A DNA stretch of 39,266 nucleotides. Source: Hypsibius dujardini (taxonomy: Eukaryota > Tardigrada > Eutardigrada > Parachela > Hypsibiidae). Shown piece by piece: positions 32,562-39,266 of this stretch. The stretch covers positions 1 to 39,266 of the forward strand of contig LRSR01008737.1 of assembly GCA_001579985.1 (NCBI GenBank), read 5' to 3'. Each line of letters starts with the position of its first letter. Positions within the stretch are counted from its first letter, which is position 1. Made by a program: the position numbers and the translations under genes. The notes under the pieces are model-generated. The model was given only the letters and a program-made list of their open reading frames with translations. It ran no database searches and was not told the origin of the DNA.

Positions 32562-32825
32562 ATAGTCGTAACTGAATTATCGGGTAATGTTTTTTAAGAT
32601 CACCCAACCGGGGTAGGTACTTGCCATTTAATATATCAAGAGGGCACTTGGCTTGTATATTTTGCTATGGTTGATTTTCTGTGATACAAGTACGCTATTA
32701 AAATCTTAAGACAAAAAAATTCCGAAAAAGGATGTAAGACATAGCAGTTGGTCTTGAGAGACAAGAACAATGTGCAAATCTCGAACAAGGACATAATAGA
32801 TTAATTACACACACGTCGTCGATAA

Positions 32826-32831
32826 AATAAA
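32826..32831 (+). terminator. Probable poly(A) signal of the MACPF-ApeC gene
   Basis: AATAAA lies 265 nt after the TGA, followed by AT-rich sequence. Confidence 0.5.
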
Positions 32832-33004
32832 TTTTCTAATTCTGATTATTATCATTAATATTATTATCATTAATATTATAATAAAAAGTGTTCACAATCT
32901 GACTGACGAAACAAACCTTGAAAATGATCATAATTATAGTTCTATTAGAAAAACATAAACCGAAGTCATTTTGCGTTCCACCTCTGAAAATCGTCCCAAG
33001 TCAA

Positions 33005-33055
33005 CTGCTAGGACGGTCGGGACTGCTAGGACGGTCAGGGCTGCTAGGGCGGTCG
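33005..33055. repeat. 18-bp tandem repeat, about 2.8 copies
   Basis: Units are ctgctaggacggtcggga, ctgctaggacggtcaggg and ctgctagggcggtcg. Confidence 0.9.
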
Positions 33056-33868
33056 CCGGCATGTAACAATTTGTAATCCGCCTTCGGGCAATGAATGCGG
33101 AATTTACAATCCACACTGTCAGCAGCAGGTTCTACCGCAAATTATTTTCGCCAAAGTTCACCAAATCTCGATCGCTTCAAGATGGTCATCATCATCGATC
33201 GCGTAATTTGTGACATGCGCTCTTGGGAGGTCCGATTTTTGTCCTGAACCTTAGAACCTCTTCCCTCGATTGCATTCCGTTAATATGCCCCATGGGCAAT
33301 AAGTTTTTGCCCCATGGGCAATGGCCATACGTTTTTACTTTAAAACCTCCAACTGTCTAATCAGGCGATGACCACCGTCGCGATTAAGTCTAGCTTACTG
33401 ATTTATCGGTCTTTTTTCCGGAAACTTTAATTTATTATTACTTTCTACTCTCTATCACGTAGATTAAGAATTTTTCTACTTTGGAGACAAAAGCAGTTTT
33501 AAGAATTAAAATAGCATTCGATCCACAAGTTTCAATAACGTTTAAATACACAGCTTTAAAATACTGGCGATACCTTTATACAGCTTAAATGCACAGCTTT
33601 AAAATTAAGCTTTTATATCCAGTATAAATATAGTTTAAATATCCAGCTTTAAAATACTGGCGCCGCTTGTCCTGCGGCAAAAAAAATTACAGTCACGTTT
33701 CGAATTCGAAAAAAGGAATTCTGCTGTTGAAAACGCGGGAATAATTGTTGGCCAATCGAACGATCGTTTATTTTGTCTACCGGTGCGGTAAATTCTGCCC
33801 GTAGAATTACAGCATTACGCCCGTAATCCATCAATCAAACATCAGATTTCCATAAAAAAGTTTACTCA

Positions 33869-33910
33869 TTACAAATTAGAATCCAGCTCGACTTCCTCCA
33901 CGAAAGACTC
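33869..33910 (-). CDS. Candidate short terminal exon, gene unknown
   Basis: On the - strand a long T tract and acceptor (ttttttttaacgag) precede ESFVEEVELDSNL and TAA, starting in phase 0. It could be an alternative last exon of the gene at 34962-36557 or belong to another gene. It is only 13 codons, so support is weak. Confidence 0.25.
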   Translation of the reverse strand, partial: ESFVEEVELDSNL

Positions 33911-34097
33911 CTCGTTAAAAAAAAACTAAAAGAAATCAGTGGAAAGAAATCAGACACAAGACGAATTAACAATCAAATTTTAAAGACCAAGCGCCTCACA
34001 TCAAGAATCAATTGATCGCAGTCTTGTGCTCCATTCTTTGAATCACTCAGTCACTGGTGGCAATTCACGCGTGTTCTGTTCAACCGAACATGTTCCC

Positions 34098-34412
34098 GTG
34101 TTTTCACCCAGATCATACCGTAATCTCCCGATTTCAAGGGACAGTTAAGCCCCACCCCCTCCAGTCATCGGTTGACTGTTCAATCGGATTCACTGTGTCG
34201 GGATTGGTTAAATTCAAGAAGAACTTGACAGCGATTGATTGATTGATTAGACAGAATTTCTTGACGCTCACATTGGATTAGTTGATTGATTGATTGTGGG
34301 TAAACAATAGCACATGGTGATGAAGAGATAAGATCCGGGGTGGATCAAATTAACTGGTAGGGCAAACAAGTTTCTTGAGATCGGGAGATTACGGTACAGA
34401 ATGAGGTGAAAT
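34098..34412. mobile_element. Terminal-inverted-repeat element, MITE-like, about 310 bp
   Basis: A 22-bp arm at 34117-34138 and its complement at 34374-34395 match at 21 of 22 positions. Weaker pairing extends outward (ttttcaccc facing aggtgaaat). The interior has GATT/TTGA words and no reading frame of note. Confidence 0.6.
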
Positions 34413-34780
34413 CTGTATTTCGGCTCACCCTCCACTTAGTCGATAAATCGGCTCACTCATGGGTTTCTCATTGATAGCAGGTACTTGATTGTTTGATTTC
34501 GATAGGGTAACAGAATTGTGTTTATCTGAGTCCTAAAAATCAGCATTTTTACAGTGAAATTTAAGGAAAAAGACATATTCCATTTTTTCCAAACTTTGAA
34601 ATTTCACCAAACAATTTTTTTAAACTTTACCGGCGAATTAAATTTTTATGTTCATCACCAGAATAAGTCTAAGTAAAAAGTCTATTTGCAAGTAATTCTG
34701 AATTCGGCACTTGAATAATGCCCTAAGTCGACGAAACCACTCGAAGCTGAGTAGCTCGTACTGTATAGTGAAATTAATAA

Positions 34781-34786
34781 TTTATT
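34781..34786 (-). terminator. Probable poly(A) signal of the Lys-rich protein gene
   Basis: AATAAA on the - strand, 175 nt beyond the TAG at 34962. Confidence 0.5.
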
Positions 34787-34961
34787 AATCCATTGCATTA
34801 AGTATAAGGATAATTTTTTTTTATTATATTTATAATAAACTATTCCTAATAATTCCAATAGAGTGTAGGGAAACACAGCAGTGTTGTGATTAAAAAATAT
34901 TACATCACACCGCGAATTGTCAAATCGGATCCTATGCCGCCGGCGGGATTGAAGACTTGAC

Positions 34962-36557
34962 CTAGCCGAGGTCCTTCCCTATCGACGGAGCCGGCTTCCC
35001 CGCAGCGGCGGTGAAACTTCCGCTCGGTTTGATGTCCGGGATGACGGGAGTCTTGCCCAGCGAAGCGATCGACTGATGAGTTTGAGGGATTGGAGTCGTA
35101 GCTCCGCCCCTTCCCGCAGCAGGCGCCACCGCCGGCAGCATCGTCTTCGAATTGGATAGCTTGGACGCACCTGGCGGCGGCCGGACTAAACTCTTCGACT
35201 CAGTCAAATTACTCTTGGAATGACCTGCCGCCGTCAAAATGCCCGCAGGAATCCGCGCCGTTCGGCGCTTCCCAATCGCCACATATTTCTCTCGGAAGGT
35301 CCGCAGCGTCTCCACATTGGTCACATACCTCGAAAATTGGCTCGTTCTTTAACTGATCTTAACTTGGATGTGTGAATTATATTTGCTAATGAAACTTTCT
35401 TTTTTTTTAAGTTTTTGTTTAGTCGTTAAAGAGATTTTTCAATTGTGTTTTTCGTTCAAATTTAAATGTATAAATTATATTTGCCAGTGCACATTTTCTT
35501 TTTTCAAGTATTTGTTTAGACTTTAAAGAGATTTTTCAAATGTGTTTTTCGTCCGCTTTTTTTTCAGACACTTCACTGACAGACAGTTCGAAGAGCAAGC
35601 ATTAATAAGCATTATATTTCATATTATCTCATATTTTTTACTTATTTATTATTATTGTTTTATTTTATCTGTTATCCGTTATTTTTTTATTTATACGTTT
35701 TCACAGTTATTTATAGGTTTTCTATTTAGACAGACGGTAGTGAAGAGCGAGCATTAATTCGATTTATGTTTTCCCATGGATTTTGATGAGGTATGTCTAC
35801 ACTGTAATGCATTTTAGGTGTGATGTAGGCATGCATGTAGGAAGAACAATTTGGAACAACATAAGCCATTTCACAAACAACAAAATTCAAATAAAATTAT
35901 AACCATTTCCAAAATTATAAACAACCCGTATATTTTACAATCATGGTAAGTAACGTGTTAAAATTAAAGCAACACAAGCCATTTGACGCCTGCTCCTGAA
36001 ACCTGCATAATAATTATCCATCGATCCGTCAAAAGGAAAACGTACTTTCCCAGCGAGCTGCACCCATCCTCAGAGTCGGTGTCCCCGAGCGGTTCGCCCT
36101 CGATCCACGCCTCTTCCTCCGGCTTGACCTCTAGCTCTTTCATGTTAAAGTTGAAGATAATGGCCTTCTTCGCCTTGACCGCTTCCGTCTCGGACTGCAG
36201 CCCCGACGGAGCGGTCGACGGAGCGGTCAATTTCGACGGAGCGGTGAATTTCGGTGGAGCGGTTAATTTCGGCGGAGCGGTCAATTGCGACGGAGCGGTC
36301 AATTTCGGCGGTGCCACGACGACTTTGGCGCCCTTTTTCTTCTTCTCCACCGGCTCTTCCAATTTCAGATCCTTGACGTAGGACGGTGAATCGGGATAGA
36401 GAAGCCATGCCGCGGTGCGAGCGGCCTTTTCCCGCTTCAATCGACGTTGGATGATCTCGTAGACGGTCGGTCGGATGATGACCGGAGCGGGGTCTTCCGG
36501 CGGCTGGGAGGCCTTTTTATGACCGCCCCTGCTTTTTCCCTTCTTTTTCGAAGGCAT
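34962..36557 (-). CDS. Unrecognised Lys-rich protein with hexapeptide repeat, complete
   Basis: Two exons, 36557-36046 and 35328-34962 (TAG), joined in phase (SSLGK then YVTNVETLRTF) across gtacgt and a pyrimidine-poor acceptor (attttcgag). The product is 292 residues. Residues 1-20 are strongly basic (MPSKKKGKSRGGHKK). A helical segment follows (YEIIQRRLKREKAARTAAWL), then KKKKG and about six copies of a K/Q-L/F-T-A-P-P/S hexapeptide. Next come IIFNFNMKELEV and an acidic patch (WIEGEPLGDTDSEDG). The second exon is basic and Ala/Pro/Ser/Gly-rich (FREKYVAIGKRR). There is no signal peptide or membrane segment, so a nuclear, cytoskeletal or ciliary role is open. I do not recognise the family. 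Codon use matches the confirmed genes and contrasts with its AT-rich surroundings. Confidence 0.75.
35329..36045 (-). other. Intron of the Lys-rich protein gene
   Basis: AT-rich. On the + strand a segment at about 35390-35460 (tttctttttttttaagtttttg, tttagtcgttaaagagatttttcaa) is repeated at 35490-35560. No exon seen. Confidence 0.6.
36208..36312 (-). repeat. Coding 18-bp minisatellite
   Basis: On the + strand an 18-bp unit of the form ggagcggtcaatttcgac recurs about six times with point differences. On the coding strand it encodes the KLTAPP-like hexapeptide, and the frame is kept through all copies. Confidence 0.9.
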
Positions 36558-36702
36558 TGTTTAGTTGAGACAAGTCCTTATACGTTAGGAATGGCAGAGC
36601 CAGAGCCCTAATTTTAGAATATACACGCAGGGACATTTTAAACCTTTTGACCTTTTGTTTCACTGCTCAGGCATCTCACTGTATGCCTTTAACAATCATC
36701 CA

Positions 36703-37163
36703 GATATTTGTGATCCCTAGGAAACAAGCCTCACGTGACAGGGAAAACTTCCGGTGAAGGTTAAAAGTTTGTAGAATATTTTAAATTGGAAAATTAAACA
36801 CGATTAAAAATAATTATTAATTTATTAATTTAATGAAAGTAAACACGAAAATTGAACACAAAAATTAAACACAATTAAACGCCTTTTTAATTATTTTTGA
36901 ATCAGCTGGAAAATCAACAGCATTTTTCCAATTAAAAAAATTCTACAAACTTTGAACTTTTTTATAATAATAATAATAATAATAAATTATTATGTGTTAG
37001 TAATTAAGTTCACTAATAATGCATTATTAAGTATTTAATCATCTTTCAAATCCGCTGGAACACAAACAAAAAATTTCCAATTTAAAAAAATCTACAAACT
37101 TTGAACTCTCACCGGTTTTCCCTGTCACGCGAGGCTTCTTTCCTAGGAATCATAAAAATATCA
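36703..37163. mobile_element. Inverted-repeat element with an internal third arm copy
   Basis: The left arm 36703-36791 (tgatccctaggaaacaagcc, cgtgacagggaaaac, agtttgtaga) is mirrored by 37072-37163 (ctacaaactttgaactctc, gttttccctgtcacgcgag, tcctaggaatca). A partial second right arm sits inside at 36925-36960. The element is AT-rich between the arms and lies about 150 bp upstream of the Lys-rich protein's start codon. Confidence 0.65.
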
Positions 37164-39266
37164 CGGTTTACATTGCAATAGATTCTTTCACAGTTGCGTT
37201 ACAGTAAATTTATCAAGTATAACTTTTTGCGTATGTACTGCCACAAGGCTATCGAATGCGTTATATATACATTTTTATATACATTTTTATAATATATATT
37301 TAATTTTTTTTTAAATTTTAAATTTTAAAATTTATTTTATATCAATGTTTCAAATATATACTCTTAAGTATACGTAGGTGTGGATTGTAGGCGCCTAAAG
37401 TAGTTTCTCATCATCCCAGCCATGCCATTTCTTTATTCACGCCTAGTAATCTTTGCTAACTGAAACCTTGCGTCAAATAAATTCCTGAACGATCGTTTCG
37501 TAGCTTTTATGAAATTGTCGCGAAAGTTTTTATCCGTCAGCAGCAACCTTTTATATCCACAAACAAGTTGTTGCACTGCTATGCTGCATAATTGGTTGCA
37601 GGAAATACTGTACACATAACAGATCCAATCGTGGCATGAAAAATAGCCCGAAATCGGCCGCAAATAAAACTTTACTTGAGGCTTGTGAAATGCAGCATCG
37701 ATCTCAACTTATTTGAACGCCACAATATTTTTTCACTGACCTTCTTTTCAGCCTACTGGAATGTACGAGATTCTTCAAGCATGGACATGATGTGCTTCCA
37801 GATATTCCAGATGGCGATTAATAATGTCGAAACTATAATATAAAGCCCTTGCAACTTCGCTCACCTGTGTGCAGAAAAATTTCCGTCCACAATAATTATA
37901 AATCACCAAATAATTATAAATCGACCAGATTTGTCCGAAAAAATAGTCTGGATCTGTCCATCCCGTCAAAGTTAAATACAAATCAACAAATCAACAAATC
38001 AACAAGCCACACACATAAAACCATCAACTTGAATAAATAAGTAATAATATTCCAAAGAATTTGAAGCATGAAAAAAAAGGTATTCATTCCCGAAAAAGGT
38101 GACTTCGTAGTGCGACAATAATAATGACGCGTGGAATTTTTCCAAGCAACTCAGTCATTCACTTCGACCGATAAAGAAACGAAAACGTCTCTCGCTTCGG
38201 CCGCAAAATCATCAGCCAAGAAGTAGACTCACTTCCTATACTTCCCAGGTAAAAGAAAGACATTTTTCTGCCTGAAAAGCGGAAATTGCGCGTCATGAAT
38301 ATCAACAGAGTACAGACAGTCTGCCAGTGGAATAGAATCATAAACGACGACAAAGACATAAGACACACAATTAAGGTCACTTTGGGTCGATTAGTCCAAC
38401 GTAGGACACTATGGCACTCAATGGGCGCACCTCACTTAGCGGCATCGTCGCAAAAACAGCGACCACCATTTGTCAAACTGTCATTCCGGCGCTTCACCAA
38501 TTGTTCTCTTTGTTTTCCACATTCGAGCCGACCAATATATGGTACAATACACACAGCTCGATAAATGTCCGCCGAAGAAAGCGCTGATGATCACTTCATA
38601 TGTCGGACGACTCGAACTTCAGCAACACTGTCTGTTTTCTACGTCAGTTTCTTTCAATTAGCAGACACAACTAAATAAGCAATCTAAAGAACTTTTGTTA
38701 GCTCGTGCAATAATTTGTTTTCTCTATAATGTCCGTCAAGCAAATTTTGTCACTATTAAACTTTACATTAGCCATTGAAAAAACGAGCGAAAAAAATTTC
38801 AGCACATATTTCGGTAGGTATAATACTTTTTGGAAGACTAGAAAACAATTATAATGATAACGAATATTGAAGATTGTTATAATTATTTCAAAACAAAAAT
38901 TCCTACCGACTGAGACTTATTAAAAAAACGGCTTTTCGCATAAAATCATGTGTGCATATTTGGGATTTTGTTTCTTCCGATTTGTCGCTTCGTCCTACTC
39001 ATGTACTACATGGCTTGTTCTTCGATTGGCTGTCGCTCGACTCGCTTGACCAATGACCACTCACTCACTCACTCACATATTCAGACACAGAAGTCAGTCA
39101 GACGCGGAGTGGAGAAGAGCGGCACCGTGCCGCAGGTCAAAGAGGCTGAGACCGGAAAACATTAATTTTCCCCCGGCTTGCAGACACATTATTGTCGCGC
39201 TGCTCTCTCCGTCGTCTCTCATTGATTGTGAGGGGGTAATTATCCCGCATTACACGACATTGTTTG
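37164..39266. other. AT-rich sequence with no supported gene
   Basis: Frames at 37433-37663 (-), 37775-37981 (-), 38159-38380 (-) and 38286-38564 (+) are short and have no recognisable family. TATA-rich stretches (37262-37300) and a tandem aatcaacaa (37979-38002) occur. A transposon remnant is possible but not shown. Confidence 0.45.

Larger units (their letters stand above)
32562..33868. other. AT-rich spacer with repeats
   Basis: It contains the 3' UTR of the MACPF-ApeC gene, a terminus of the 30.1 kb inverted-repeat family at 32982-32996, a three-copy 18-bp tandem at 33005-33055, a doubled ccccatgggcaa word (about 33290-33324) and a repeated agctttaaaatactggcg (about 33551 and 33643). No gene supported. 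Confidence 0.55.

Noticed and set aside
37433-38380. Transposase or reverse-transcriptase remnant on the - strand
   Set aside because: The frames are short and AT-rich, and no catalytic motif could be found.

Overview
The window is nuclear DNA from an animal, most likely an invertebrate. Every recognisable gene is split by GT-AG introns, and the gene set is purely metazoan: an aminergic GPCR, ADCK5, VPS26, Dispatched, and a secreted MACPF + apextrin-C (ApeC) protein of a kind known from corals, molluscs, echinoderms and amphioxus. I cannot name the phylum. Introns and spacers are full of degenerate tetranucleotide arrays (TGTC/TGCC or their complement GACA/GGCA), which accounts for most of the long Cys/Val/Leu/Ser or Arg/Gln/Thr/Asp reading frames.

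Layout, left to right. (1) 445-7096, + strand: histamine H1-like GPCR, TM2 to the C-terminus in four exons, with the 5' end outside the window. (2) 11201-7883, - strand: complete ADCK5-like UbiB-family atypical kinase in six exons, convergent with the GPCR. (3) 11742-13747, + strand: complete VPS26 in two exons, head-to-head with ADCK5 across 540 bp. (4) 13748-21325: array-rich region with several isolated exon-like frames, mainly on the - strand, which I cannot assemble. (5) 21326-26894, + strand: Dispatched, nine exons from TM1 to the stop codon, with the first coding exon or exons not found. (6) 28355-32561, + strand: complete MACPF-ApeC protein with signal peptide, five exons, 564 residues. 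(7) 36557-34962, - strand: two-exon gene for an unrecognised 292-residue Lys-rich protein containing a coding minisatellite. (8) 36558-39266: AT-rich DNA with an inverted-repeat element and no gene I can support.

Exon coordinates were set by joining GT-AG sites so that the reading phase agrees and the joined protein follows the known family. In the GPCR, ADCK5, VPS26, Dispatched and MACPF-ApeC genes every junction is in phase. The genes belong to unrelated processes (amine signalling, mitochondrial UbiB-type kinase, retromer sorting, Hedgehog release, extracellular defence or attachment), so the window is an ordinary stretch of chromosome and not a functional cluster.

The most unusual features are these. 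In six array-bearing Dispatched introns the TGTC-type and GACA-type arrays alternate strictly in orientation, so each array has a complementary partner across the neighbouring exon or exon pair; ADCK5 shows the same arrangement. The right third of the window changes character: arrays vanish after about 29.0 kb and are replaced by long imperfect inverted repeats (foldback or MITE-like elements). Dispatched lacks the second Asp of its TM4 GADD motif, and the H1-like receptor has CFMP in place of CWxP and DRF in place of DRY.
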